Part shown: one piece after another, positions 17,512 through 26,519 of the stretch
How positions within the stretch are numbered: the first letter of the stretch is position 1
Layout: every line of letters starts with the position of its first letter
DNA from: Gemmatimonadales bacterium
GTDB lineage: Bacteria > Gemmatimonadota > Gemmatimonadetes > Gemmatimonadales > GWC2-71-9
NCBI GenBank assembly: GCA_041390145.1
Contig: JAWKQM010000011.1
Location: forward strand, 62,001 to 126,000
Direction: 5' to 3'
DNA length: 64,000 bases
Notes under the pieces: generated by a model
Told to the model about the DNA's origin: nothing
What the model saw: the letters and a program-made list of their open reading frames with translations, nothing else
The model's database searches: none
Position numbers and translations under genes: made by a program

Positions 17512-19032
17512 ATGACACGACGATTCCTGATGCTCTTGACCCTCGCCGCCACTCCACTCGCCGCCCAGACGGTGGACACCACCGGCACCGGCGCCCTGAT
17601 CGGCGAGGCGATGAACAAGTCGCAGGTGATGACGACCCTCGAGTTCCTCACCGACGTCATCGGCCCCCGGCTGACTGGTTCGGCGGCCATGAAGCAGGCC
17701 AACGACTGGACCGAGGCGCAGTTCAAGCTCTACGGCCTCTCCGCCACGCAGGAGTCGTATGAGTACGGTGTGACCTGGGAGCGGGGTCCGATCGCGTTCA
17801 AGATCGACGCGCCGTTTCCCCGCAACCTGACCGCGCACAGCTGGGCGTGGACCGCCGGGACCGGCGGCAAGACCCTGACCGGCCCCGTCGTCCTGGTGGA
17901 TGCGTCGACTCCCGAGAGCCTCGCCGTGTACAAGGACAAGATCAAGGGCGCCTGGCTGATGCTCCGCCCCGCCGCCGACATCTGGAATCCGGACGGCCCC
18001 CCGATGACCGCGGCCGACTCCGCCGCCGCACAGGCGGAGCGCGAGGCGCGGATGGCCGCGTTCCGCGCCGGAGGCCGGGACACCACCGAGGCTGGACGCC
18101 AGGCGCGGCGCCAGTTTGCGGTGGACCGCAACTACCTGCTGAAGCAGTACGGTGCGCTCGGCGTCCTGACGGATGCCGGGAAGGAATACGGCCTCATGAA
18201 CATGTCGGGTTCTCCCTACAGCGTGTCGCCGCTTCCGAACGTGGTCATTGCCCACGAAGACTACGCCGGGTTCAGCCGCCTCCTGGAGCACGGTGTCACG
18301 CCGAAGGTCTCCGGCCGGGTGGACAACACGCTGGGCACCAAGCCGGTGATGCAGTGGAACACCATCGGCGAGATCAAGGGCACGGAATGGCCTGATCAGG
18401 TCGTGATTCTCGGCGCCCACCTCGACAGCTGGGACCTTGGCACCGGGACGACCGACAACGCCACCGGCTCCATGGTGGTGATGGAGGCCGCCCGGGTCAT
18501 CATGGCGAGCGGGCTCAAGCCGAAGCGGACCATGCGCTTCATCCTCTTCAGTGGCGAAGAGGAGGGGTTGCTCGGCTCGGCGGCCTACGCGGCCCAGCAC
18601 GCCGCCGAGGCGGACAAGATCCAGGCGGTCCTGGTGCTCGACAACGGGACCGGCATGATCACCGGCATGGCGTTGCAGGGCCGCAACCAGGATGCCCAGC
18701 TCTGGACCGACCTGCTCGCGCCTGTCGCGTCGCTCGGGGCGGACAAGGTGCGCGAGGGGAACAAGGGGGGCACCGACCACCTCTCGTTCATCCCCTACGG
18801 GGTGCCCGGCTGGAACTACGACCAGGAATCCCGCGGGTACAACCACACCCACCATTCGCAGATCGATACCTACGATCACGCGGTGCCGGGCGACCTGCGC
18901 CAGGCGTCGGCGGTGATGGCGGTGACGGCGTTCGAGCTGGCCAACCTGCCGGTGCTGCTGCCCCGCGGGCCGACCCGGGAAGTGACGCCGCGGACCATCA
19001 CGCCCCCCAGCCCTGGATTGGCGGCCAAGTAG
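17512..19032 (+). CDS. Secreted M28 family aminopeptidase
   Basis: A 506-residue zinc exopeptidase. The signal peptide ends at LAAQ, as in the M1 enzyme. A PA-like insert lies around 120-270, then the M28 catalytic domain: GAHLDSWDLGTGTTDNATG (zinc His and bridging Asp), SGEEEGLLGS (catalytic Glu pair), a further ligand region, and a late HTHHSQIDTYDH. Likely trims peptides outside the cytoplasm alongside the M1 enzyme. It is the last gene before a strong bidirectional hairpin shared with queF. Confidence 0.92.
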   Translation: MTRRFLMLLTLAATPLAAQTVDTTGTGALIGEAMNKSQVMTTLEFLTDVIGPRLTGSAAMKQANDWTEAQFKLYGLSATQESYEYGVTWERGPIAFKIDAPFPRNLTAHSWAWTAGTGGKTLTGPVVLVDASTPESLAVYKDKIKGAWLMLRPAADIWNPDGPPMTAADSAAAQAEREARMAAFRAGGRDTTEAGRQARRQFAVDRNYLLKQYGALGVLTDAGKEYGLMNMSGSPYSVSPLPNVVIAHEDYAGFSRLLEHGVTPKVSGRVDNTLGTKPVMQWNTIGEIKGTEWPDQVVILGAHLDSWDLGTGTTDNATGSMVVMEAARVIMASGLKPKRTMRFILFSGEEEGLLGSAAYAAQHAAEADKIQAVLVLDNGTGMITGMALQGRNQDAQLWTDLLAPVASLGADKVREGNKGGTDHLSFIPYGVPGWNYDQESRGYNHTHHSQIDTYDHAVPGDLRQASAVMAVTAFELANLPVLLPRGPTREVTPRTITPPSPGLAAK

Positions 19033-19055
19033 TCGCCACCGGCCGGGCGGGATAT

Positions 19056-19094
19056 CAAAGAGCGGTGCGGGGAGTCTCCCCGCACCGCTCTTTG
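19056..19094. terminator. Bidirectional terminator between the M28 peptidase and queF
   Basis: An 18-bp perfect stem (CAAAGAGCGGTGCGGGGA and its complement) around the 3-nt loop GTC, between convergent genes. Its outer A/T pairs supply a U tract in both directions. Confidence 0.9.
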
Positions 19095-19114
19095 CGTTGG
19101 ATCCTGCGGCCGCG

Positions 19115-19507
19115 TCAGCCGGGCGTCGGCAACGTCACGCTGCAGGTGGTCAGGAAACCGCCCCGGACGTTGTAGTCGGTTTCCACCGTGATGGTCTGGG
19201 GCGCGAGCACCTTGAAGAGGTCCTCGGCGATCTTCGCCGTGGCGTGCTCCTGGTAGATGCCGACGTTGCGGTAGCTCGTCACGTAGTACTTCAGGCTCTT
19301 GAGCTCGATGCAGGTCTTGCCCGGCACGTAGGACACCGTCAGCGTCGCAAAGTCAGGGAGCCCGCTATAGGGACAGACGGCGCTGAATTCGTCGGTGGTG
19401 GTGACGATGTGCTGCGCGGGCCCGTCGTACGGGAAGGTCTCGAGCACGGCGACGTCGACGTGCTCGGGACCCGTGAACGGGAGGGAACGGCCTTCCGGCG
19501 TGGCCAT
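19115..19507 (-). CDS. queF: NADPH-dependent 7-cyano-7-deazaguanine reductase
   Basis: Unimodular, T-fold QueF (130 residues) that reduces preQ0 to preQ1. EFSAVCPYSGLPDFA contains the covalent-thioimide cysteine, and ELKSLKYYVTSYRNVGIYQEH is the NADPH-binding QueF signature region. ATG 19507 gives the standard short N-terminus and lies one base after the stop of the acyl-CoA dehydrogenase gene, so the two are probably co-transcribed despite unrelated functions. With queC and queE it gives three of the preQ1 steps in this window. Confidence 0.95.
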   Translation of the reverse strand: MATPEGRSLPFTGPEHVDVAVLETFPYDGPAQHIVTTTDEFSAVCPYSGLPDFATLTVSYVPGKTCIELKSLKYYVTSYRNVGIYQEHATAKIAEDLFKVLAPQTITVETDYNVRGGFLTTCSVTLPTPG

Positions 19508-19508
19508 G

Positions 19509-21365
19509 CTACTTGTCCCGGACCATGCCGGATTCCACCCAGGCATACTTGCCGGCCGTGGTGTTCTGCGCGACAGCGTAGTTCATGACGTCCTCGTTGT
19601 CGAAGAGGGCGGCGAAGCGGTCGTCGATCTTGCGGCGCGAATTCCGCGCGAAGGCATCGGCCAGCTCGATGGGCGAGCGGTCGGCCGGGTTCTTCTTCAC
19701 CATCGCCTGCGCGCGGCTGACCGTGGCGGAAATGGCGAAGAGCTCCGCACCGATCTCGACCAGCCGGCCGAGGACTGCCTGCCGCTTCTCCAGCTTCGGT
19801 CCAAACCGGATCATGGCGTGGAAGAGCGACCGGGCCAGCTTGCGCGAGCGCCGTTCCGCGTAGCGAAGGTGCGTGGCCAGCGGGCCGAACTCGCCGTAGC
19901 CGAAGCGGCCCTTGAGGCCGATCCAGAGCTTCGGGTACCAGAGGGCGTAGAAGGCCCCGGCGCGGAAGAGCGCCTTCACCTTGGTCCCGGTGGACGACTT
20001 CGGGTCGATCAGCGCGCCGGCCACCTTGAGGTGCGTGTCCACCGCCTCGCGGGCGATGAAGAGGCGCATGATCTCGCTGGAGCCCTCGAAGATCAGGTTG
20101 ATGCGATAGTCACGCATCATTCGTTCGACGGGGTCGGGGCGCTCGCCGCGGCTCCGCAGGCTGTCGGCCGTCTCGTAGCCACGCCCGCCCTTGATCTGCA
20201 GCAGGTCGTCCACGATCCGCCACCCGACCTCGGAGTTCCACATCTTGGCCATGGCGGCCTCGAGGCGGATATCCACGGTGCCCTTGTCCGCCATCAGTGA
20301 GGCGAGATCGCTGACCGAGTCCATGGCAAAGGTATCGGCCGCCATCCTGCCGAGCTTCTGCGCGACGGCGTCGTGCTTGCCGATGGGGGCGCCCCACTGC
20401 TGGCGCTCCGCGGCCCAGGTGCGGGCGATCTCGAGGGAGCGCTTGGCCCCGGCGGCGCAGGAGGCGGGCAGGGTAAGGCGGCCGGTGTTGAGGGTGATCA
20501 GCGCGAGCTTGAGACCCTTGCCCTCACCCCAGATGATGTTCTCGGCCGGCACCTTCACGTTGGTGAAGCGGATCAGGCCGTTCTCGATGGCCTTGAGCCC
20601 CATGAAGTGCAGCCGCTCGACCACCTCGACGCCTGGCCAGTCGGTCTCGACGATGAAGGCGCTGATTTTCTTGCCGGTTCGCGCCATGACCACCATCAAC
20701 TCGGCGATGGTGCCGTTGGTGCACCAGAGCTTCTCGCCATTGAGGATGTAGTGGCTGCCGTCGTCGGACAGGACCGCCGTCGTGGCCACGCCGGCCGGAT
20801 CGGAACCGACCCCGGTCTCGGTGAGCGCAAACGCGGAGATGGCGCCCTTGGCGAGGCGGGGGAGGTACTTCTTCTTTTGCGCGTCGGTGCCGAACAGCTT
20901 GAGCGGCACCGGCACGCCGATCGACTGGGCGGCGGAGAGGAGCGCGGTCATGCTGCCGTCGTTGCTCGTCACCAGGCTGATGGCCTTGGTGTAGCTGTAC
21001 TGGCTCAGCCCCATCCCGCCGTACTCCTCGCCGATCTTGAGCCCGAACGCGCCCATCTGGCGGAGTTCCTCGACGATCTCGGGCGGGATCTTGCCTTCGC
21101 GGTCGATCTTGTCGCTGTCCACCTTTTCGCGCATGAACTTCTCGAGCCGCTCCATCAGCGGCTTGGCCTTGGCCAGGTCCGCGGGGTCGGGCTCGGGGAA
21201 GGGATGGATCAGGTCGAGGTCGTAGTCTCCCTCGAAGAGCTCACGGACGAAGCTCCGTGACGACCATTCCTGCTCGCGTGCGGCCTCGGCGACGTCACGG
21301 GCTTCCTGCTCGGTCGTCTTCGGCGCGAGGTCGTTGTGGGTCGGCTGCTTGATGGCGGTTGTCAT
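19509..21365 (-). CDS. Acyl-CoA dehydrogenase (long-chain type)
   Basis: A 618-residue FAD flavoprotein of the first step of fatty-acid beta-oxidation. The N-terminal 60 residues are an acidic extension. [15 protein letters not shown] is the FAD/substrate signature, and [13 protein letters not shown] carries the catalytic Glu. An extra C-terminal helical domain of about 150 residues resembles very-long-chain enzymes (VLCAD/ACAD9). It is preceded by a TetR gene on the same strand 25 bp away, which suggests FadR-like control by fatty acyl-CoA. ATG 21365 is used; the Shine-Dalgarno is weak. Confidence 0.93.
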   Translation of the reverse strand: MTTAIKQPTHNDLAPKTTEQEARDVAEAAREQEWSSRSFVRELFEGDYDLDLIHPFPEPDPADLAKAKPLMERLEKFMREKVDSDKIDREGKIPPEIVEELRQMGAFGLKIGEEYGGMGLSQYSYTKAISLVTSNDGSMTALLSAAQSIGVPVPLKLFGTDAQKKKYLPRLAKGAISAFALTETGVGSDPAGVATTAVLSDDGSHYILNGEKLWCTNGTIAELMVVMARTGKKISAFIVETDWPGVEVVERLHFMGLKAIENGLIRFTNVKVPAENIIWGEGKGLKLALITLNTGRLTLPASCAAGAKRSLEIARTWAAERQQWGAPIGKHDAVAQKLGRMAADTFAMDSVSDLASLMADKGTVDIRLEAAMAKMWNSEVGWRIVDDLLQIKGGRGYETADSLRSRGERPDPVERMMRDYRINLIFEGSSEIMRLFIAREAVDTHLKVAGALIDPKSSTGTKVKALFRAGAFYALWYPKLWIGLKGRFGYGEFGPLATHLRYAERRSRKLARSLFHAMIRFGPKLEKRQAVLGRLVEIGAELFAISATVSRAQAMVKKNPADRSPIELADAFARNSRRKIDDRFAALFDNEDVMNYAVAQNTTAGKYAWVESGMVRDK

Positions 21366-21390
21366 ATGAGTCTCACGCTCAGCTAGGGAG

Positions 21391-22047
21391 TCAGGACGGG
21401 GACCGACCAAGCGTGCCCGAAAGCACGAGGTCGATCACGTGGCGCTTGCGCGCCTGGAGAAATTCAGGAGTCGTCGCGTTGATGCCCAGGGCGCGCAGCA
21501 TCGTATGCGAATGCACCAGCGGGAACCAGCAGAGCCCGATGACACTCAGCAGGAGTTGGGCGGCCTCGCCCGAATGCTCGGGGTCGAGCGCCAATTCGTC
21601 GCGGAGGGCGGCGAGCGCTTCCTGCGCGGCCTCGACGTGCGGCGGGACCGCTTCCAGCGTGCGCCCCCCGGTCAGCGCTTCCCACTCGATCAGGCGCACG
21701 AAGTTGGGGTTGGCGGTGATGAAGTCGAAATACTCGGAGACGATGCCGGCGAGGACCCGGTCGGCCGACTCGCCGCTGGCGAGGGCCCGCTGACGGCCAC
21801 TTCGAACGGCGCTCCGCACCTCCGCGAAACAGCGCTCCAGCACGGCCTGATAGAGGTCGGCCTTCGAGCCGAAACAGTACCCGGGCGTCCCCCGGGAGAC
21901 CCCGGCGGCGGCGCCCACATCGTTGAGGCTCGTGGCCTCGAACCCCCGCTCGGCAAAGAGCCGCTCAGCGGCATCGAGCACCGCCTCCCGTGTGGCGCGG
22001 GATCCGGGCTTTTCGGACTCGAGCAGTTGAGGGGCAACAGAAGCCAT
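21391..22047 (-). CDS. TetR family transcriptional regulator
   Basis: A 218-residue repressor-type protein. The HTH domain is at about 15-65 (REAVLDAAERLFAERGFEAT, then NDVGAAAGVSRGT and the YxxFxSK-like YCFGSKADL), followed by a helical ligand-binding domain. ATG 22047 has GGAGGC directly upstream. A 7-bp inverted repeat 18 bp before the start is a good operator candidate, so autoregulation is likely, probably together with the downstream acyl-CoA dehydrogenase. The ligand is unknown; an acyl-CoA is inferred from context. Confidence 0.9.
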   Translation of the reverse strand: MASVAPQLLESEKPGSRATREAVLDAAERLFAERGFEATSLNDVGAAAGVSRGTPGYCFGSKADLYQAVLERCFAEVRSAVRSGRQRALASGESADRVLAGIVSEYFDFITANPNFVRLIEWEALTGGRTLEAVPPHVEAAQEALAALRDELALDPEHSGEAAQLLLSVIGLCWFPLVHSHTMLRALGINATTPEFLQARKRHVIDLVLSGTLGRSPS

Positions 22048-22064
22048 GGTGCCTCCAGAATGGC

Positions 22065-22086
22065 ACTTGCTTGACGTATAGCAAGT
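22065..22086. promoter_or_regulatory. Candidate TetR operator
   Basis: Inverted repeat ACTTGCT-N8-AGCAAGT, 18 bp upstream of the TetR start codon. Size, symmetry and position fit a TetR-family operator. Confidence 0.6.
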
Positions 22087-22107
22087 TGGCGAAATGGGGC
22101 CCAAAAT

Positions 22108-22167
22108 ACAAGCTCCCGTGGTAACTGCTGCTCAACGACAAGCTCCTGCGGTACCAGCTTGTTGACG
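22108..22167. repeat. Two imperfect 30-bp direct repeats, second one palindromic
   Basis: Units 22108-22137 and 22138-22167 match at 22 of 30 positions and share ACAAGCTCC and GGTA. The second also contains ACAAGCT-N11-AGCTTGT. They lie in the 282-bp gap (22048-22329) upstream of the TetR gene. The gap also has a small hairpin ACCCCGG / CCGGGGT (22277-22296) past the DinB 3' end. The function of the repeats is unknown; a second regulator site is possible. Confidence 0.45.
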
Positions 22168-22329
22168 CGAAGACGCGAAGCGGCGCGAAGGTACCGCTCG
22201 GAGCCAGCGGCCAAGCGGCCGCTGGGACTGGGAGCGCAACGGCACAACGTCTTGCACCCGTTGCACTTGCCTGTGGACCCCGGCGTTCTCCGGGGTGACG
22301 GGACCCCAACCCTCATCCCCCCGCTGCCC

Positions 22330-23538
22330 TCACTGCCCCGCTGCCCCGCGGCCCCTCGGCTCCGCCTTTTTCACCAGGCTCCCCGATTTGGCCGCGTCGA
22401 ACCCGAACCGCTCCCTGACCTGGTCCACCGCGGCAGTCAGCTGCCGGAGTTTCGTCCGTTTCGGCGCCTCGAAGAGGTCGGCCATCGGGGGCTCGGACAG
22501 GTTCGTGGCCGCAACGCCTATCAGGCGCACGCCTCGCCCGCGCTTGCGGACTTCCTCGAACGCCGTCCCCAGCAACGCGCGTGCAGCCCCCACGATGTCC
22601 GCATCGAGGTCGGTGGCTGCCGGGAGGGTGTGGCTCCTCGTGATCGTGACGAAGTCGCCATGCCGGAGCTTGAGCGTCACCGTGCGCGCCGCCATCCGCT
22701 CGCGCCGCAGCTGGCTCGCGACGTGTGCCGAGAGGCGCAGGAGGATCCGCGCAAGCAGTTGCGGGTCGGCCGTGTCGCGGTCGAGGGTCGTCTCCCGGCT
22801 GATTGACTTCGTCTCCTGCCGGGCGCGCAGCACCCGTCCGCCGTGCCCATGTGCGCGGCGTTTCAGGTGCTTCGCCTCGGCACCGATCAGCTTTTCCAAC
22901 TCCGCCACGGAACGCGCCTGGACCTGCCAGACCTCGGTCAGCCCCAGCGACGCCAGCCGTTCAGCCGTTCGCGGCCCCACCCCTGGCAGCGCCTTCAGCG
23001 GCAGGCCGGCCACGAACCCCTCCTCCCAGCCTTCCCGGACCTCCATCAATCCGCGGGGCTTGGCGGCATCGGAGGCCAGCTTGGCGATCATCCGGTTCGG
23101 GCCGACGCCGATGCTGCAGTCGAGGCCGGCCTCCGCCCGAATCGTGTCGCGGATTCGCTCTGCCACGGGCAGCAGCGACACCGGGTAGAGCCGGTCCGTC
23201 CCGGAAAAATCGAGGTAGCCCTCGTCGAGCGAGGCCATCACCACCAGGGGGGAGAACTCCTGCAGCACCCGCCGAACGGTTCGCGAGGCGCGGCGGTAGT
23301 CGTCGAAGGAGGTCTGCACGAAGGTGGCGCCGGGGCACCGCCTCGCGGCTTCGCTCGATGCCATGCCCGCCCTCACGCCGAACGCCCGCGCGCCATAGGA
23401 GGCCGACTGCACCACGCCACGTCCCTTGGGCTGTCCCCCAACGACCAGGAGGTCCACCGCGCGGAGCTCCGGGCGGAGCTGGCGGCAGACCTCCACGAAG
23501 AAGGCGTCCAGGTCGACGTGCAGGAAGCGGATGGTCAC
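22330..23538 (-). CDS. dinB: DNA polymerase IV (Y family)
   Basis: A 402-residue translesion polymerase. HVDLDAFFVEV carries the first metal Asp, YGARAFGVRAGM is the fingers motif, SLDEGYLDFSG holds the catalytic Asp-Glu, and the helix-hairpin-helix LPGVGPRTAERL follows. The little-finger domain occupies about 240-350. GTG 23538 lies four bases after the stop of the upstream propeller lipoprotein gene, so they are probably co-transcribed. The last codons and stop are embedded in a GGGGCAGC octamer repeat, giving the terminal RGRGAAGQ. Confidence 0.95.
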   Translation of the reverse strand: MTIRFLHVDLDAFFVEVCRQLRPELRAVDLLVVGGQPKGRGVVQSASYGARAFGVRAGMASSEAARRCPGATFVQTSFDDYRRASRTVRRVLQEFSPLVVMASLDEGYLDFSGTDRLYPVSLLPVAERIRDTIRAEAGLDCSIGVGPNRMIAKLASDAAKPRGLMEVREGWEEGFVAGLPLKALPGVGPRTAERLASLGLTEVWQVQARSVAELEKLIGAEAKHLKRRAHGHGGRVLRARQETKSISRETTLDRDTADPQLLARILLRLSAHVASQLRRERMAARTVTLKLRHGDFVTITRSHTLPAATDLDADIVGAARALLGTAFEEVRKRGRGVRLIGVAATNLSEPPMADLFEAPKRTKLRQLTAAVDQVRERFGFDAAKSGSLVKKAEPRGRGAAGQ

Positions 23539-23542
23539 CGGG

Positions 23543-24532
23543 TCAAGGGAGCGTCACCGCCGCGACGCTGCCGCCCTTCACCGGCTGCCCGGTGTTGGCA
23601 CCGATCGGGAAGTTCAGGTTTGCGAGATAGATCGTGTTGCCGACCCTCGTGAACTCCGCGGGAAAGCGAAGCACGTTCGCGCCGTCGGTCGGCGTGCTGG
23701 TGGCCACGATCGTGACCTCGCCGCGCGGCGAGACGCGCGCGAGGGTGTTCTGGAAGTTGGCGGTGACCCAGATGTTGTCGTCGCCGTCCACGGAGAGTCC
23801 GTCGGCGCCGATGAGCCGATCGTCCTTCACCAGGGTTGTGATGCTCTGCGGCGTCATGTCGGCGCCGACGACGAGCATGCTGATCTCACCGGTGCCCGTG
23901 TTGCCAGTATAAATGACGCCCTGGCTGTTGATGGCGATTCCGTTCACCAGGTAGCCACGGACCGGCATCGTCGTGTCGGCGGACATCGCTGTATAGCCGG
24001 TGGCGGCGGTGGAGACGGCGCCCCCCTGCATCCCAACGTAGTACAGGTTGCCGGTCGGTCCGCCGGTAATCCAGAGATGGCCGCCGGGAGTGTCGATGGC
24101 CATCGCATTGGCGCCGGTGGCGCCCGTGGCGAACAGTGTCGCGTCCTTCCTGGCATCGAAGTCCCCGGCGCCAAGCCGGCTCGCGGCCACCCGGTAGACG
24201 ACCCCGGGATCGGGGACCGCGAAGTACAGGTTGCCGTCGGCGTCGGCGGTGATGCCGAGCACCGCGGTGCCCGGCGTGGTCGGCAACGTCCCGACGGCCG
24301 TCGGCACCGGGTTGGCCGGGTCGATCCGGTAGATGGTGCCGTCCTTCCAGTCGCAGACGTACAACTGGCCGGCGAATTGGGCGATCCCCTCAATGGTCGA
24401 AGCGGTGTCTCCGATCGACGTCAGAATGGACAACTCCGGCGCCTGGGGCCGCGGGGGAGGCGGGGCCGCCTTCGGCTTGTCACAGGCAGGCAGGGTGAGC
24501 ACCAGCAACGAAAGGGCAACGATGGTTCGCAT
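23543..24532 (-). CDS. Lipoprotein with beta-propeller fold (NHL/SMP-30-like)
   Basis: A 329-residue exported protein: signal MRTIVALSLLVLTLPAC with Cys17 as lipid anchor, a Pro-rich linker, then repeated segments of the form GI(A/T)xDxxGNLYF, LWITGGPTGNLY and NIWVTANFQNTLARV typical of six-bladed NHL or gluconolactonase-like propellers. Metal-site residues of true SMP-30 lactonases are not evident, so a binding role is as likely as catalysis. ATG 24532 has a strong GGGAGGAG upstream. dinB follows four bases later. Confidence 0.8.
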   Translation of the reverse strand: MRTIVALSLLVLTLPACDKPKAAPPPPRPQAPELSILTSIGDTASTIEGIAQFAGQLYVCDWKDGTIYRIDPANPVPTAVGTLPTTPGTAVLGITADADGNLYFAVPDPGVVYRVAASRLGAGDFDARKDATLFATGATGANAMAIDTPGGHLWITGGPTGNLYYVGMQGGAVSTAATGYTAMSADTTMPVRGYLVNGIAINSQGVIYTGNTGTGEISMLVVGADMTPQSITTLVKDDRLIGADGLSVDGDDNIWVTANFQNTLARVSPRGEVTIVATSTPTDGANVLRFPAEFTRVGNTIYLANLNFPIGANTGQPVKGGSVAAVTLP

Positions 24533-24546
24533 TGCACGACTCCTCC

Positions 24547-25611
24547 CTACACGAGATGGATGGCGGTCGCCTTGACGGTGACGACGACTTCGATGCCGCT
24601 CTCGAGGCCGAGCTCCGCGGCGGAGGCGGTGGTCACCGCGGCCGTCAATGGGCGGCCGGCGTCGAGATGGACGTAACTCACCGGCCCGACCCGTTCCACG
24701 CGGCTCACGACGGCAGGGAATCGGTTCCGCGCCGAGCCGGTCATCGGTTCGCGGCTGAGCATGAGATCCTCGGGACGGAGGACGGCGTGGGCCGCGCCTT
24801 CCCGCTCCGCCACCACCTCAAACCGGAGTGGCTCGCTCTCGAACCAGGCGGCGAACGGGCCCTCGCCGCTGCCGGCTGCCTGGCGGCTGACTTCCCCCCG
24901 CAGGACCGTGCCGGTCCCGATGAACCTTGCCACGAACGCCGAATTGGGGAAGCGGAAGACCTCTTCGGGGCGGCCCAGCTGCGCAATGCGGCCTTCCGCC
25001 AGCACGGCCACCACGTCGCCGAGGCGGAGCGCCTCGTCGAAGTCGTGGGTCACCTGGAGCGTGGTGACCTGTTCGTGGGTATGAATCGCGCGCAGTTCGC
25101 GGCGCAGCAGATGGCGGGTGGCGGGATCGACGGCGGCGAACGGCTCGTCGAGGAGCAGAATGCTCGGCCGCGGGGCCAGCGCCCGGGCCAGCGCCACGCG
25201 CTGCGTCTCCCCGCCGCTCAGGCCGTGGATCGACCGATCCAGCAGCGGCTCGATGCCGAGCAGGGAGGCGAGTTCCCGCACCCGTTCGAGCTGCTGGGCG
25301 CCGGGGAGGTTTCCGCGGACCAGGCCATATCGGATGTTCTCGCGGACATCGAGGTGCGGAAAGAGGTGGTAGTTCTGGTACACGAAACCGACGCCGCGCC
25401 GTTCGGGGGTCACGGTCGTCACGTCCTCGCCGTGCAGGTGCACCCGGCCCCTCGCCGGCAGGACATGGCCCGCCACCGTTTCCAGCAGCGTCGTCTTGCC
25501 GGATCCCGACGGTCCGATCAGCAACCCGTACCCGCCGCTCGGCACCTCGAAGGAGATGTCCTGCAGCAGGAACTCACCGACGCGGACGGAGAGCCCGTCG
25601 AGGCGGATCAT
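24547..25611 (-). CDS. Molybdate/tungstate-type ABC transporter ATP-binding protein
   Basis: A 354-residue ATPase of the CUT1/Mol group. Walker A is GPSGSGKTT, the Q-loop is YQNYHLFPHL, the signature is LSGGETQRVALARA, Walker B is ILLLDEPFAAVD and the H-loop is VTHDFDEA. The last 65 residues form an oxyanion-sensing Mop/TOBE domain ending VVVTVKATAIHLV, which points to ModC or WtpC. Its ATG overlaps the permease stop (ATGA). The lack of a substrate-binding protein gene nearby leaves molybdate, tungstate or sulfate open. Confidence 0.85.
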   Translation of the reverse strand: MIRLDGLSVRVGEFLLQDISFEVPSGGYGLLIGPSGSGKTTLLETVAGHVLPARGRVHLHGEDVTTVTPERRGVGFVYQNYHLFPHLDVRENIRYGLVRGNLPGAQQLERVRELASLLGIEPLLDRSIHGLSGGETQRVALARALAPRPSILLLDEPFAAVDPATRHLLRRELRAIHTHEQVTTLQVTHDFDEALRLGDVVAVLAEGRIAQLGRPEEVFRFPNSAFVARFIGTGTVLRGEVSRQAAGSGEGPFAAWFESEPLRFEVVAEREGAAHAVLRPEDLMLSREPMTGSARNRFPAVVSRVERVGPVSYVHLDAGRPLTAAVTTASAAELGLESGIEVVVTVKATAIHLV

Positions 25612-26432
25612 CGCCGTTCCGCCGGCTGCAGGACCCGCACCAGGGCGAAGACGCCAAGCGCCACGGTCAGGAGGAGCAGGGCGGCGGGGATCGCCGCGGG
25701 GAGCCCGATAGTGGTGAAGCGATCGTAGATCAGGACGCTCGCCACCTGCGGGTTGTAGGTGAGCAGGACGATGGCGCCGAACTCGCTGACGGCCCGCGCC
25801 CAGGCGAGTACGGAGGCGGCCAGGATGCCGCGGCCGGCGAGTGGGAGCGTCACCCGCCGGAATACTACGGCCGGCGGATCACCGAGGGTGCGCGCCACCC
25901 GCTCGAGCCGGGGGTCCACCGAGCGAAACGCTTCGCGGGCGCCGCTGACGAGAATCGGCACCGAGACAAAGAGCATTCCGGCCACGATGCCCGGAACATG
26001 GCTGACGAACTCGATGCCGAACTTCGCGAACATCCCGCCGACCGCGGAATTCCGCCCCAGAAACAGGAGGAGCGCGATGCCGGCCACCGGATGGGGGACG
26101 ACAACCGGCAGTTCCACGATCGCCTCGACGAAGCGGCGTCCGCGAAAGCTGCGGCGAGCCAGGAGATAGGCGAGCGGTACGCCGAGCAAGGCGCCGATGA
26201 GTGTCGCCGCAGTGGCCGTGCCGAGGGTCAGGCCGATGGACGCGAGCAGTTCGTGGTCGTGCAGCGCCTGGCCGAGGCTCTCGGGCGTGGCGAGGAAGAG
26301 CAGCCGGAGGAGCGGCCCCACGATGAAGAGGACGAGCAGGGCGCCCAGCGCGGACAGCGCGACCCGGCTCCATGAGAGGCGTGTCCGGATCGATGACGGG
26401 GCCCCGGAGGGCAGGCTATCTTTAGGGGTCAT
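25608..26432 (-). CDS. Molybdate/tungstate-type ABC transporter permease
   Basis: A 274-residue BPD-type inner-membrane permease with about six hydrophobic helices. The EAA loop, REAFRSVDPRLERVARTLGD, docks the ATPase, as in ModB/WtpB/CysT. It is first of a two-gene unit and overlaps the ATPase gene by four bases. No ModA/WtpA gene is within 5 kb, so the binding protein must be elsewhere. The molybdenum-enzyme-like IorB at 47 kb is a possible user but is not linked. Confidence 0.87.
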   Translation of the reverse strand: MTPKDSLPSGAPSSIRTRLSWSRVALSALGALLVLFIVGPLLRLLFLATPESLGQALHDHELLASIGLTLGTATAATLIGALLGVPLAYLLARRSFRGRRFVEAIVELPVVVPHPVAGIALLLFLGRNSAVGGMFAKFGIEFVSHVPGIVAGMLFVSVPILVSGAREAFRSVDPRLERVARTLGDPPAVVFRRVTLPLAGRGILAASVLAWARAVSEFGAIVLLTYNPQVASVLIYDRFTTIGLPAAIPAALLLLTVALGVFALVRVLQPAERR

Positions 26433-26519
26433 GGCTCGCGCGTAGCGTACGCCTCCCCGGGGCTGGCGTCAACGGCGACCTGGTCGCGGCCCTATTCACT
26501 CCAACGTCGGACACTCTCG

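Noticed and set aside
16939..18879. Antisense frame over the ADP-ribosylglycohydrolase and M28 genes
   Set aside because: It crosses two well-supported genes on the other strand.
26417..26424. TATCTTTA as promoter of the beta-hydroxyacid dehydrogenase gene
   Set aside because: It lies within the first codons of the opposite permease gene, lacks the final G, and is about 95 bp from the start; the placement is not convincing.
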